NCBI GenBank assembly: GCA_022818135.1
Contig: JAFMSR010000005.1
Location: 33,282,434-33,346,433 of the forward strand
Source: Saxidomus purpurata
Taxonomy: Eukaryota; Mollusca; Bivalvia; Venerida; Veneridae
DNA: 64,000 nucleotides
Reading direction: 5' to 3'
Part shown: positions 1-11,229 of the stretch, piece after piece
Position numbering within the stretch: the first letter of the stretch is position 1
Layout: each line of letters opens with the position of its first letter
The notes under the pieces: generated by a model
Told to the model about the DNA's origin: nothing
The model's input: the letters and a program-made list of their open reading frames with translations, nothing else
The model's database searches: none
Position numbers and translations under genes: made by a program

Positions 1-29
1 TTTCGGGGTTGATGCTGATATAATGTGGA

Positions 30-63
30 AACAGAAAATCAACGCATTAATAGTTTAAACATT
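30..63. repeat. Fragment of a Penelope-like repeat
   Basis: The sequence 'gaaaatcaacgcattaatag' followed by tttaaacatt is repeated with few changes at 27447-27480, where it runs on into a hammerhead-like core. Here the match stops abruptly at the edge of the neighbouring TIR element. Confidence 0.45.
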
Positions 64-65
64 AA

Positions 66-1250
66 GGCCAAAAGAAAAAATAGCTTGTTTCTGCTAACCC
101 GACCGACCCTATTTTTTGCCGCCGACCCTAAGACTTTTTATTGGCAAAAAAAAAAAAATGCAACAAATTTTTTTTTTTATTTTGTTGTTGAAAATTGACT
201 TATTTTCAGTTCTAATTAGTCCATTTCGTTTCTTTGTCACCATTTTGCTTTTTAACTCGGAATATTAAGAACGATGGGTTTGAGGTATTACTACACTAAA
301 TCTTTTTCCATAGTCTTACCGTATAACATTTAAGCAAGGTTCGTATACCAAAATATTCATTGAGTACTTACACCCTTGTAAACCTGTAGAACCATTTTAG
401 CTACATCCAAAAATGCTCTTTATATGCATAATGTATTACTTTATAGCCAAAAATTAAGCCATTACGACATCACCCCCTCGTCTGTAGGATTTTTGTTTAC
501 ATTCTGTTAAAAAATTCAATATTTTCAGATAGCAATAGGTCACCGTAATATCAATCTGAAAATTCTTAAAACTATTTTTTGTTAATATGCTCAACCATTG
601 AACTTTCAATTTTAATTCCAGAAAATTTTAGTGCTGCCAATCATTTTGGACCAATTAGAGACCACAGATAACTAAATGGTCCGCAAGTTCGCTAAACAAA
701 TTGGCAGGTTCCAAGTCCCACCAATCTAGAGAGTGGTATGGTGGTTGAGTGGTTAACGCTCTGGACTACCAATCCGGAGGTCCCCGGTTAGAATCCAGGG
801 CACTGGAAATTTCAGCGACGCTTTTCGTGTTTCCCACCCATCTAGAGATGAACTTGTTAGAAACTAAGATGTAGTCTCGCGTGTATCGGTGCTTTACACT
901 GGGTATATAAGCAAGATACCATGAAAAAGGATGGTGGATCATAAGAACATCTAACAAACAAATAACCCACCGATTTAGTGAAGTCATACCTTCAAGTGTG
1001 ATGCAAATCCAGATCATAACAGTTTATTTAAGGATTAACAGCAGTTAAATCGGCCCCATTCCCCTCCAAAATTAATATGTATTGTCCCCATTTTGTAGAA
1101 AAAATTCCTCTAAAAATGTTGAAAAAAAATCTTTGATTTATTTAATCAAGAGTTGGCCAAACTTGTTTTAAAAACACAAGTTTACCTACCTACCTACCCT
1201 ATTTTTTTCTAGGCCGTTAGCAGAAACAAGTTATTTTTTTTCTTTTGCCT
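66..1250. mobile_element. TIR DNA transposon, non-autonomous
   Basis: Terminal inverted repeats of roughly 33 bp bound the element: 'aaatagcttgtttctgctaac' type sequence on the left (66-98) and its reverse complement on the right (1216-1250), with A/T-run length differences. No transposase frame is visible. Bases about 250-715 recur at 6110-6565, so part of the interior is itself a dispersed repeat. A SINE is nested at 732-965. No convincing target-site duplication was found, so the superfamily is undecided. Confidence 0.6.
732..965 (+). mobile_element. tRNA-derived SINE with target-site duplication
   Basis: A tRNA-like head carries a Pol III A box ('tggttgagtgg') and a degenerate B box ('ggttagaatcc'). 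The body is about 150 bp and the tail is A-rich ('aacaaacaaataa'). Fifteen-base direct repeats flank it (717-731 and 966-980, cccaccRatYtagWg). The related repeat at 6540-6567 carries the same site without the SINE, which confirms the insertion boundaries. Confidence 0.85.
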
Positions 1251-1654
1251 TATAACTTTTTTAAGTGCCCAGTGTCAAATACATGTAAGTCCCTATAATC
1301 TTTATTGTAAAATAGTGTATATACAGGAAAGGAAATTAGAAACCATTGGACAGCAAGGTGATACAGTAATTTGAAATGAATATGGGTATTCAAAACAATA
1401 AATTATTAAAATAGAATATTAACTCGTTCGTTTCTATGCGAGGGTGCGGCCGTGACGTTACCGAACGTGTCCTAACTTGTCAGAATCCTATTGTCTAACT
1501 GGGGCTGCAGGCATTGTTTACCTAACAATAGGGAGAAGCGGGCATTGATCTTGTGAGGACATAAGATATCCTCCCCATTGTTCTACGTTAGGGATGGGCG
1601 AATGACGTCATGGGTTTTTCCGACCTCGCAGACTGTTATCTGTTATACGATACC

Positions 1655-1800
1655 ACCCTATTGTTCGTGCGCAGTCACGCGGTAGTACCATTGTTCGTGC
1701 GCGGTCACCTTATACCCGTCCCATTGTTCGTGCGCGGTCACGCGGTAGTACCCCCATTGTTCGTGCGCGGTCACGCGGTAATACCCCTATTGTTCGTACA
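1655..1800. repeat. CpG-rich minisatellite, about 5 units
   Basis: Units of about 32-34 bp of the form 'cattgttcgtgcgcggtcac' plus gcggtagtacccc are repeated about five times with small indels. The unit is unusually CpG-rich for this AT-rich window. The open frame across it is a by-product of the repeat. Confidence 0.85.
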
Positions 1801-1992
1801 CCTCGCAGCCTCGCAGGCAAATTCCCCAAACGATCTTTCTATACTACTATGGATAGAAAATGATCTAACTAAGAAAATGAATACCAACAACCCTATGTTT
1901 ATTCCAAAAATAACAATTTTACAGTCATTTTCGATTTTTATGTCTGCATACAATTTACGTAAAAATAGTCCGGCAGCGATGTGAGATAAGCG

Positions 1993-2016
1993 ATGTGAGA
2001 TAAGTTTATCTCACAT
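1993..2016. repeat. Near-perfect palindrome, 11-bp arms
   Basis: Arms 'atgtgagataa' and 'ttatctcacat' are exact reverse complements separated by 2 bp. A third half-copy (gtgagataag) sits just upstream at 1981-1990. Confidence 0.8.
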
Positions 2017-2059
2017 GGGTAAATGCGCGGAAATATGTATCTCATAGGTGAGAAAAGTT

Positions 2060-2165
2060 TTTATTTTATGCTTTTCAGTGAAATACTGAAATATATCGGT
2101 GAAATAAAATTGGTATTTCACTGTTTCAAAGCAGTGAAATATCATTTTTATTTTCACTGTTTTTT
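2060..2165. repeat. Hairpin repeat, 'cagtgaaat' family
   Basis: Several inverted 'cagtgaaat/atttcactg' segments surround the short hairpin 'cactgtttcaaagcagtg'. Related hairpin repeats are at 43930-44093 and 55711-55850, both in NDC1 introns. Probably a small MITE; this is the most diverged copy. Confidence 0.55.
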
Positions 2166-2409
2166 GCCGAACTATTTTTAACCACATTCTAAACAAAGGT
2201 CCCATATTTTCACACCCAGGATCTCCAGCTCGTCCTCCATACAAAAGTATCATACACATGATTGACAGTGAGTGATTAATTACATGTACGTTAAAATACT
2301 AACGTAAAGGAAACACATTACAGGTTACATTTGAACCTCAATTACCGTGGCAATAAGTCAAAATGTTTATCTCAGTGATCTCTAAGGCCAATTTTGAACT
2401 TCTAAAAAC

Positions 2410-3570
2410 GGAATGCTGAAAAACCAGGGCTGGGCTGGTGGGCTGGGCTCGTGGACTGGGTCCAGCTGGACCCAAGGTTAATGGACTCCCTTGAATTTAA
2501 GGTCAGAGTTTCAAAGACACCACCTTGTTCCGGAATAACCTCTCACTAATTGATTATAATGGCTATTAAGGGAGGGCATAATTTTGATAAGTAGACAATG
2601 TATAAACAATCCTTACTGTAGAGTTCGGAGAATGGTCAATGTTTACAGATTTTGAAACAATACACTTTTAGATTGAATATGTGATGCCTGTCTACTATGT
2701 TATTTATTGCAGACATAGTTTTAAAACATTATTATTAAAATGGTATATAAAGGTAACGTCGGTAGGTAGGTTGGTAAAGTGTACACATATGCATTACTTT
2801 GCAGGTACATAAGGTAGGGAACGTTTGGGTTTTTAAAAATAATTTTAAATAGTTAACTTAATTTAATCAGTTTAAAGACCTTAATTTTCAAAAGTGAACA
2901 GGATATTATTTTCTTATCTTCAACAGCCAGCTCAAACCAGACTGGTATGGTTAAATTAAGTTAATTAAATAGGGAGAAATACTATCTAAATGTTCATGAA
3001 TCCAAGCTGTCTTTATATCTTTGGAATTAAAACATCAGTCACAGACCAAACTTATTATACGCCAACACCCACCCCAAGGAAGTTTGAATGGGGGAATTCT
3101 GGAGTCACCATGTTAGAATTGGTTTGTTTTTTATCAACTGGCAATTATTTTTAAGTTTATGTTTAAAAACTTAATAATTATTTGTACAATTTTAAAACCA
3201 TTCATCTTATATAAAAAAAACCCCAATAATACTGTAAATAATACAATAAAACCCTTATACCTGTATGTGATACAATAAAACCTAATACCTGTATATCATC
3301 ACAAAGTGTACCTTTTGCTGACTAATATCACATGTTGACTCAGATCATTATAATGACTCCATTGAGTAAACATACAGTCATTACTGCCTGCTAATGAAAT
3401 GTCATTCCAGCCTCAACAAGGAACAATAATGCCTCTTTAACCTTATGACCACGAGGTTATGACCCTATCGTCTGAGAATTCATGGCCTTGAGACTACGGG
3501 TCCACGGCCTTGGGTCCAGCCCACGAGCCCAGCCCAGCCCACGAGTCAAGCCCTGGTTTTTCAGCATCCT
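2410..3570. mobile_element. hAT-like non-autonomous transposon, 8-bp TSD
   Basis: Inverted termini of about 60 bp carry 'atgctgaaaaaccagggct' followed by GGGCT/GGACC-rich sequence; the right end is the reverse complement ('ccctggtttttcagcat'). The octamer CTAAAAAC sits immediately outside both ends (2402-2409 and 3571-3578). An 8-bp duplication is typical of the hAT superfamily; that assignment is inference. No transposase frame is seen. A partial inverted copy is at 8280-8763. Confidence 0.75.
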
Positions 3571-3578
3571 CTAAAAAC

Positions 3579-4400
3579 CCAGGTCAGAATGTGAAATTAA
3601 ACGAAAACCTTGTTAACAGTCCAGAAGCAAATTTGATACCAATATGCATGAAAATTGGTCAGAATGTTTGTATTGATGATTTTTATGTCAAGTTTTCATC
3701 TAGGTTACATCAGATCATAAACTAGGTCACCCGCTCTATTTCGAACACTCTAAAGTCAACGTTTCATACCAATTATCTTGAAAAATGGTCGGAGTGTATG
3801 TTTTAAATTAACTCTAGGTCAAGTTTGGACCTGCATCACGTGGAGTAACTAATAAAGTCATCAGGTCCAGGCCATTATGAAAACGTGAACATTCTAGAGG
3901 TGTCATTTTGTACCCAATTATGATGAAAATTGGTTACACTATTTGTTTCGGTGAACTCTTGGTCAATTTCAAAACTGGGTGAAAACTAGGTCACCTGGTC
4001 AAATCCTAGAGAATCCTTGTGAACACTTTAGAAGCCACATTTCGTACCAAAGCTTGAAAGTTTGTCTGTTTTGATGTACGCTATGTCAAGTTTGAAACTG
4101 GGTTATGTTGGGTCAAAAACTAGGACACAAGGTCGATTCATAGAAAAGCCTTGTGAATACCCTAGAGGCCACATTTGACACTCTAGATGCCACATTTGAC
4201 GCCCAATCATCATGAAATTTGGTCAGTATAATTATATGCATAGTTGAAATCACGGTTAAATTCGAAACTGGGTCACGTTGGATAAATAACTAGATTACAA
4301 GGTCACGTAATAGGAAAATATACACTCTAGAGGCCACAGTTTGAATCCAGTTATCCTGAAAATTGGTAGTTTCGTCAAAAAACTTAACTTTGTGTTCAAT
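3579..4400. repeat. Diverged tandem repeat ('gaaaattggtcag' family)
   Basis: Degenerate units of about 120-150 bp carry the recurring phrases 'tgaaaattggtcagaatgtt', 'aagtttgaaactgggt', 'aactaggtcac' and 'cactctagaggccacattt'. The better preserved array at 59400-60360 has the same phrases. No coding sequence is seen. 4400-4876 holds nothing recognisable. Confidence 0.7.
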
Positions 4401-4876
4401 ATAGGTAGTGTTTAAGGGAAATCAAACAAGGAAATTAGAGTCATATGTTACTTTTTTATAATCAGTTGTAGATGTTCCTCATCTTTTGTCATATTTAATA
4501 CACGAAATTCTTTTTCAACTGTTTGAACGTTGAGTAATTATTTAAGTAATAACCTTAAACTATGTATGAAATGCTATTGTTATATTACACGATGTTTTAA
4601 TTCTTGGCGAATCCGTTTCGCACCTAAGTGTGACGAAACCACTGTTATTCGTTTAAACATGGCCTGTTTTTGATCAGCATCGATCAACGGAAAAAGCTAA
4701 AGTTCTTAGATGAAAGCTTGAAAAACGCTGATTTTGTTTGCTTAAAATGTATTGAAGTACGATTTTAGAATAAAAGTCCTAAGTATAAAAAGCCGAACTA
4801 TTTGCGGGATAATCATAATCAAAACATCTTTACTATACTATTGTTTCAGATGTTGATACACAAAGACTGATACTAT

Positions 4877-5429
4877 GAGCGAGTTCGATCAGCAACCATA
4901 GTCTGGTACCGGAAGTCAAAGTACGCATGCGTTTATGAAAAAGTGATCGGACCGCGTTTGGTTAGTCTCTGGTCTATTCAATATGGAGGCGCCCACAAAT
5001 AAAATAGTGTTGTTTACGGTAATATGCCTGGAATTTGATGATGAAGTTGATGACAGCATGCTGGTGTATTATCACAGATCACAAACTGTAATAGGCTGTC
5101 TAGATCATGCATTTAAAAGACGAAAAAGTGTACCTAAAGTTAATTTAGCTTAGGGTACGAAACGGTAGTGCGACGAGTCGTCCATAAATACTTACAGCTC
5201 ATAAATGTGTCGAATTTCTCGGTAATTTTCCACATTTCAGATTATTTCACTTGCTGCATGTCTAATTTCATATATTTCACACAATTTTCAATGTTTCAAT
5301 GTTTTAGGAAGAAATAACGTTCATATAGAAGATGTTTTAGTTATCGCAAGTTATTTTAGTCAAACCAGAGGTAGTTCGATGACACTTTAGTTGTACCATA
5401 GTCACTATAGTTGCTAATCGAACTCGCTC
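4877..5429. mobile_element. TIR element of about 550 bp with small ORF
   Basis: Left end 'gagcgagttcgatcagcaac' and right end (reverse complement) 'gagcgagttcgattagcaac' match over about 25 bp. The trinucleotide CTA lies next to or within one base of both ends, compatible with a 3-bp duplication of PIF/Harbinger type, but this is weak. It encloses a 56-codon ORF. Confidence 0.65.
4983..5153 (+). CDS. Small ORF inside a TIR element, unknown function
   Basis: A 56-residue frame starts MEAPTNKIVLFTVICLEFDD and ends in TAG. It has an acidic segment (residues 17-24) and a basic stretch (FKRRKS) near the C-terminus. It lies wholly inside the inverted-repeat element, so if real it belongs to the transposon, perhaps an accessory protein or a remnant of a transposase amino terminus. 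I do not recognise it, and such a length can arise by chance. Confidence 0.3.
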   Translation: MEAPTNKIVLFTVICLEFDDEVDDSMLVYYHRSQTVIGCLDHAFKRRKSVPKVNLA

Positions 5430-5437
5430 CTAGTCAT

Positions 5438-5512
5438 TTCTGAAACTACTTTCATTTTCATTTTTTGAAACTACTTTCATTTTCATTTCTGAAACTACTT
5501 TCATTTGTTAAA
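5438..5512. repeat. Short tandem repeat, three units
   Basis: Three units of 'tttctgaaactactttcatt' with minor changes follow the right end of the TIR element. The remaining sequence to 6110 holds nothing recognisable. Confidence 0.75.
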
Positions 5513-6109
5513 TTCTATATACAGGGCTTTTTTCATTTTCTATTTACAAAATTTTAATTGTATGGAAAAAAATGAAAGAAGATTCAGAAATGATTTGGTA
5601 ATTATATTATCGTTTTTTTAAACATAAGTCAATACTCGGTAGTAACCTGTTGTTTCGTGTCAACATATTTTACCAGCAGTTTGTGTTAGATAACATGGCG
5701 TATGTCACTCCTTTTCTTTTTTCAGTCTTCCGGGTACTCCAGCGGTAAAATATGAAAGTTAAGATCCGGGGAAAATAAGATCATATTTTGTTAGCTTGGT
5801 TCTTAAATAAATGTAAAAAGACAAAACAAAGCTGGAAAAAGCATAATCCCGATCTCGAGCTCCTATGTATTTTACTACATGTATAAACCTATTCAGTGAT
5901 AAAACATGACAATGCTAGAAAAAATATATGCTTATACACAACCTTATTGGTGTTATTAACATTCTTCAACATGAAAGATACCAAATGTATCTAAATTTTA
6001 CGCAATATCAATGAAATCCATGTATTTACCTATAAAAATGACTTCTTTGTTTACACACTGAGCCTCCTTTTGAATTCTACTTGTAAAGGGGGGAGCGTCA
6101 AGTGGTGGC

Positions 6110-6565
6110 TGATGTTTTAGGTATGACTACACTAAATCTTTTTCCATAGACTTACTGTATAACATTTAAGCACGGTCCGTATACCAAAACATCCGTTGAG
6201 TAGTTACAGCCCAATGAATCTTGAGAAACACCTTAGTCACACCCAAAAATGCCCTTTTTATATACATAATGTGATACTTTATAGCCGAAAATTGCACCAG
6301 TAGGATTTCACCCCCTCGTCTGTGGGATTTTTGTTTACATTCTGTCAAAAAAATCAATATTTTCAGATAGCCATAGAACACCGTAAAATTTAATCAGAAA
6401 ATTAATCAACTATTTTTTTTTGTTATGCTCAACCATTGTACTTTCGATTTTAATTCTAGAAAACTTTAGTGCTACTAATCATTTTAAACCAATCAGAGAC
6501 CACATATATCTAACAGGTCCGCAAATTCCAGGTTCCAAGTCCCACCGATTTAGTGAAGTCATACC
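6110..6565. repeat. Second copy of dispersed repeat (see 250-715)
   Basis: Shares long near-identical stretches with 250-715, such as 'gactacactaaatctttttc' and 'gtataccaaaac'. It ends with the uninterrupted site 'cccaccgatttagtgaag' that is split by a SINE at 717-980, so it is the SINE-free paralogue. Confidence 0.8.
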
Positions 6566-6567
6566 TA

Positions 6568-7673
6568 ACAAGAGCTGTCCCTCCCAAGTGACGAATGCCC
6601 CCGAAAGAGGTGCCTCACAGTCTGTGTCCTCTCCATGTGCTCAATAAATGTGCTATGTAATTTTAAAATCCTTCCATGCATGACAGAGTAATCATGCATA
6701 CAGTATTCCATTACTTTAAACACTAAGTGTGACCTTGACCTTTGAGGTAGGGACTTGGGTCTTGCACGCGACACATCCGCTTGATGTGCTAGACATTTGT
6801 GCACAGTTATTTTAAAATCCTTCAAAGCATAATAAAGTTATAGTCCGGACACAAATGTATGCATATATACAGGATTCCATTACCTATAAACTCTAAGTGT
6901 GACCTTGACCTTTGTGGTAGGGATGTGGGTCATGCACGCGACACGTCGTCTTGATGTGCTAGACATTTGTGCCAAATTATTTTAAAATCCTTCAAGGCAT
7001 GACAAAGTTACAGTCCGGACACGAATGTGTGCATATATGCTTATATAGAGGAATCCATTACCTTCAAACTCTAAGTATGACCTTGACCTTTGAGCTAGGG
7101 ACGTGGGTCTTGCACGCGACACGTCGTCTTGATGTGCTAGACATTTGTGCCAAGTTATTTTAAAATCCTTCAATGCATGACAAAGTTACAGTCCGGACAC
7201 GAATGTGTGCATATATGCTTATATGGAGGAATCCATTACCTTCAAACTCTAAGTATGACCTTGACCTTTGAGCTAGGAACGTGGGTCTTGCACGCGACAC
7301 GTCGTCTTGATGTGCTAGACATGTGTGCCTAGTTATTTTAAAATCCTTCAATGCATGACAAAGTTACAGTCCGGACACGAATGTGTGCATATATAGAGGA
7401 TTCCATAACCTTCATACTCCAAGTGTGACCTTCACCTTTGAGGTAGGGATGTGGGTCTTGCATGCGACACGTCGTCTTGATGTGCTAGACATGTGTGCCA
7501 AGTTATTTTAAAATCCTTCAATGCATGACAAAGTTACAGTCCGGACACGAATTTGTAAGTGGGGACGCACGGACGGACGGACAGACGGACAGACGGACGG
7601 ACGGACAGACGGACAGACGGTCAGACGGACAGACGGTGCGATTTTAATATGCCACCCTTCGGGGGCATAAAAA
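6568..7673. mobile_element. Pearl-like element with 178-bp satellite core
   Basis: Starts 'caagagctgtccctcccaag' and ends 'cttcgggggcataaaaat'; the subterminal 'atgcccccgaa' and 'ttcgggggcat' are inverted. The core is five to six units of about 178 bp containing 'gaccttgacctttgagg', 'cacgcgacacgtcgtcttga' and 'aaaatccttcaatgcatgac'. A tetranucleotide tract of (ACGG)/(ACAG) at about 7566-7636 follows. Tandem core plus tetranucleotide tract is the structure described for bivalve pearl elements. Frames of 60-86 codons repeat with the unit and are not genes. Confidence 0.8.
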
Positions 7674-8279
7674 TGAAAACGAATGCTTTTGTATGTACTT
7701 GTAACTGTTTTGGATTATAAAAGGATCATTTCCGGACCAGAAAATAGCTTTGGTTTAGACAGCATATCAACGAGATGGAAATTATGCATCCATATCTATC
7801 ACCAGGTCGAGACCATTTCGTGTAGGCCTACGGCTGCTGTGTTTCAAAATAGTTTGTCATATTGCTATGATCTGTTGTCATCTGCTTACGCTTTTATTCG
7901 CAAAGTCCAAAATGTGATAGGACAAAGAACAGCATTCTCTACTCAACGTATGCGTGCTTATTTGATTGATGAACCCAATACTCTGCCAGCAATGCCTTAC
8001 TGATTTACCCCACCGCCTTCCCAAATTCTGAATTTTAAAGAAAATTTGTCTTATTTATTACAAAAAAGTGAGTTGAAAAACAGAATGTAATTAAAAGTAA
8101 CACTAAAATGTCCACTGAAATAAAGGCTCTACAGAAACATATTGTTTTAACAAACTTACGACATTTACGGTGCCCGAACTTCACAAAAGTCAACAAAGTA
8201 TTTGAATTTTTTAACGCTTACACCATGAGATGTAACAAGCCGAATACTTCTATTGTGCATCTTTTCTATTCAAAATAAG
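7674..8279. other. No recognisable feature
   Basis: A 106-codon open frame (7683-8003, plus) exists but has no recognisable motif, splice context or family resemblance. I see no promoter, RNA gene or repeat boundary here. Confidence 0.4.
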
Positions 8280-8763
8280 AAATAATAACGCGGAGTGGGT
8301 GAGGGGGTATAATAAGTTTGGTCTTGGAAAAATTGAAATACGTTCATGAACTTTCTCATTTCTCTCAATTCAATGAATTCAATTTAACCACGACTGGCTG
8401 TTGAAGATAAGAAAATAATATCCTGTTCACTTTTGAAAAGTAAGGTCGTTAAACCGATTAATTAAGTTCACTACATTATTTAAAAACCCAAAAGACAGGC
8501 ATCACATATTCAATATAAAAGTGTATTGTTTCAAAATCTGTAAACATTGACCATTCTCCGAACCCTACAGTAAGGATTGTTTATACATTGTCTACTTATC
8601 AAAATTATGCCCTCCCTTAATAGCCATTATAATCAATTAGTGAGAGGTTATTCCGGAACAAAACTCTGACCTTAAATTCTAGGGAGTCCATTAACCTTGG
8701 GTCCAGCTGGACCCAGTCCACGAGCCCAGCCCACCAGCCCAGCCCTGGTTTTTCAGCATGCCG
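8280..8763 (-). mobile_element. Partial inverted copy of the hAT-like element
   Basis: Reverse complement of about 2410-3090: it shares 'ctgtaaacattgaccattct', 'aagataagaaaataatatcc' and the GGGCT-rich terminus ending 'ggtttttcagcat' at about 8760. Only one terminus is present, so it is truncated at its 8280 side. Confidence 0.85.
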
Positions 8764-8906
8764 CCTGTGTGTGCATACTTTTTCATACAACTACTTAAAG
8801 TTACATTTCAAAGATAAACTAACACGTTTCTCTATTGCTCTGACCATCACAGCTCTCCTGATTATCACCGCCTGCCTAGTTATTACATTACAAAAACTAC
8901 CCTTAA

Positions 8907-8928
8907 AGTGAGCGGGGGGGGGGGGGGG
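8907..8928. repeat. Poly-G run
   Basis: An almost uninterrupted run of about 20 G in non-coding sequence. Its length is unlikely to be exact. The 8930-9735 stretch around it shows nothing else I can name. Confidence 0.8.
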
Positions 8929-9735
8929 GGTCACACGTTTGCGTGAAAAAATGGGCGGATTTCAGTATTGAACGTTTCCCGTTGGATATAATGACTGCAA
9001 AAACATCTAAAATTTTATAAATGCGTATTCTGCAGATAGAGAGCTAAAATATGGTACTTTTGAAATTACAATAGGGGTATATTTGAACCAATGATGCATG
9101 TAAAACGTTGATTTAACACCATTGACATTCGACGTCGCGTTGCAAGGAAACAAAGCGAAAAACGAATAAAATACGAACAACACGTTAGAGAACTAATGCA
9201 AAATTTCATAACAATTGGAGAAAACTCGTATTTGACGTCTGACGTCGGAGAAAGGTCGCATACTACCTTAATTAAACTACTAAAACATAGATGAAAGTAC
9301 GTTTGGTATTCGAAATAGGTATTTTCCAAAACAAAGTCTCTAACAACTGTTACAGCAAGCTAACAGAAACATTGTTTTTTTCCAAGGATCAGCCTGTATA
9401 ATGGAGGGATCTGATATTTTGTATTTTATGCATCGCATTCAATTTTGAAACTAAGTAAGTGGCATATACTGAGAGTCACAACGCAAACATACTACAGACG
9501 GACATAGAGCGGTCTCGATGGCTCATCATGAACACTTTGTGCTCAGGTGAGCTAAAAATAACTAACGAGTCATAGTGTCAGAAATAGACAGCCCAAAAAT
9601 TGAATTGGTACATTTCTGCTATTCTACAGTTTGTTATGGTATATTGCTCAACAACAGTAAATAAGACATGACTTGCACGTTCTCCTCGGATTTTACCGTT
9701 GTATTTCATTAACCTAAAACAAGGACTACTTTTAA

Positions 9736-11229
9736 ACAAGAGGGCCAAGCTGGCCCTGTATCGCTCATCTGGCTACCATTGGCTATAATAGAAGATCATC
9801 AATAGCAGAAAGGGTCATTTTGAACTGAGGCTCGTGATTTTCCTCTATATGAGCCTATGTAGGGCAGGGTCAATTTTGACCCGGAGGGTCATGATTTAAA
9901 GATCTTGGTAGAGGGTCACAAGGTAATGCCACATGTTAAATATCTTAACTCTAGGCCTTGTGGTTTCAGAGAAGATTTTTAATTTTTTTCCTATATAAGC
10001 CTATGTAATAACAAGTGATCCCGGGCGGGATCAATTTTGACCCAGGGGTCATAATTTGAACAATCAAGGTAGAGAACGACAAGGTTATGCCACATGCTGA
10101 ATATCTTAGCTCTATGCCTTGTTGTTTCAGAGAAGAAGATTTTAACAGTTTTTCCTATATAAGCCTATGTAAAAATAAGTGACCCCCCGGGAGTCAATTT
10201 TGCCATGGCAACCAGAGATCTACATGGAACGGAATTCTTTGAACAATTTAAGTAGAGCTTCAAAGAAAAGGCCTGCCAAGTTTCATCAACACTGATTAGA
10301 ATAAGTGAAGAAATTAAGGTGCTAGAGTGTAAACACGATTAAATATTGCATTTTTTGTTTAATCAAGGGCCATAACTCTAGAAGAACAAATCCGATCAAG
10401 CCCATAATTTAACTCATCCGAGATCTAATAGTCATCACATTCTCTGTAAATATGATTACGAATAGTGAAAAATTGAAGGTGCTAGAGTGTAAACACGATT
10501 AAATATTGCAATTTTTGTTAAATCAAGGGCCATAACTCTGAAAGAACAAATCCGATCACGCCCATAATTTAACTCATCTGAGATCTTATTGTCATACACA
10601 GTCTCTGTAAATATGATAAAGATTAAAGACAAAATAAAGGTGCTAAAGTATAAACATAGTTCAATATAGCAATTTTTGTTAAATCAAGGGCCATAACTCT
10701 GAAAATACAAATCCGATCAAGCCCCTAATTAAACTCATATGAGATCTTATGATCATACACATTGTCTGTAAATATAATTAGGATTAAAGAAAAAATTAAT
10801 ATGCTAGAGTGTAAACATAATTGAATATTGCATTTTTTGTTAAATCAAGGGCCATAACTTTTAAATAACTAATCCGATCAAGCCCCTAATTGAACTCGTC
10901 AGAGATCTTATGGTCATGCACATTCTCTGTAAATATCTTTAGAATTGGTGAAGAAATGAAGGTCCTAGAGTGTAAACATAGTTAAATCTTGCATTATTTT
11001 TGTTAAATCAGGGGCCATAATTCAGGAACTACTAATCCGATAAAGTCTATAATCAAACTCATCCGAGGTATTGTGGCCATATACATTGTTTTTAAGTTTT
11101 ATTACGATTGTTTTAAAAATGTAGATGCTAGAGTGTAAACAAACTAAATGTGAACGGACGGACGACGGACGCCGAACATTCAACGATCCTAAAAGCTCAC
11201 CATGACCACTTCGTGGTCAGATGAGCTAA
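9736..11229 (+). mobile_element. Helitron/Helentron-like non-autonomous element
   Basis: Left end 'acaagagggccaagctggcc' forms a hairpin (agggcca/tggccct). The right end carries a perfect hairpin TGACCAC-TTC-GTGGTCA (11203-11219) followed by 'gatgagCTAA', matching the Helitron rule of a 3' hairpin just before CTRR. Subterminal 'cgctcatctg' and 'cagatgagct' are inverted, as in DINE/HINE-type elements. The interior has about three units with 'aattttgacccaggggtcat' and about five units of about 160 bp with 'gtgctagagtgtaaacacga'. No Rep/helicase frame is present. Confidence 0.75.

Noticed and set aside
7683..8003. 106-codon plus-strand ORF
   Set aside because: No family resemblance and no gene context between two repeats.
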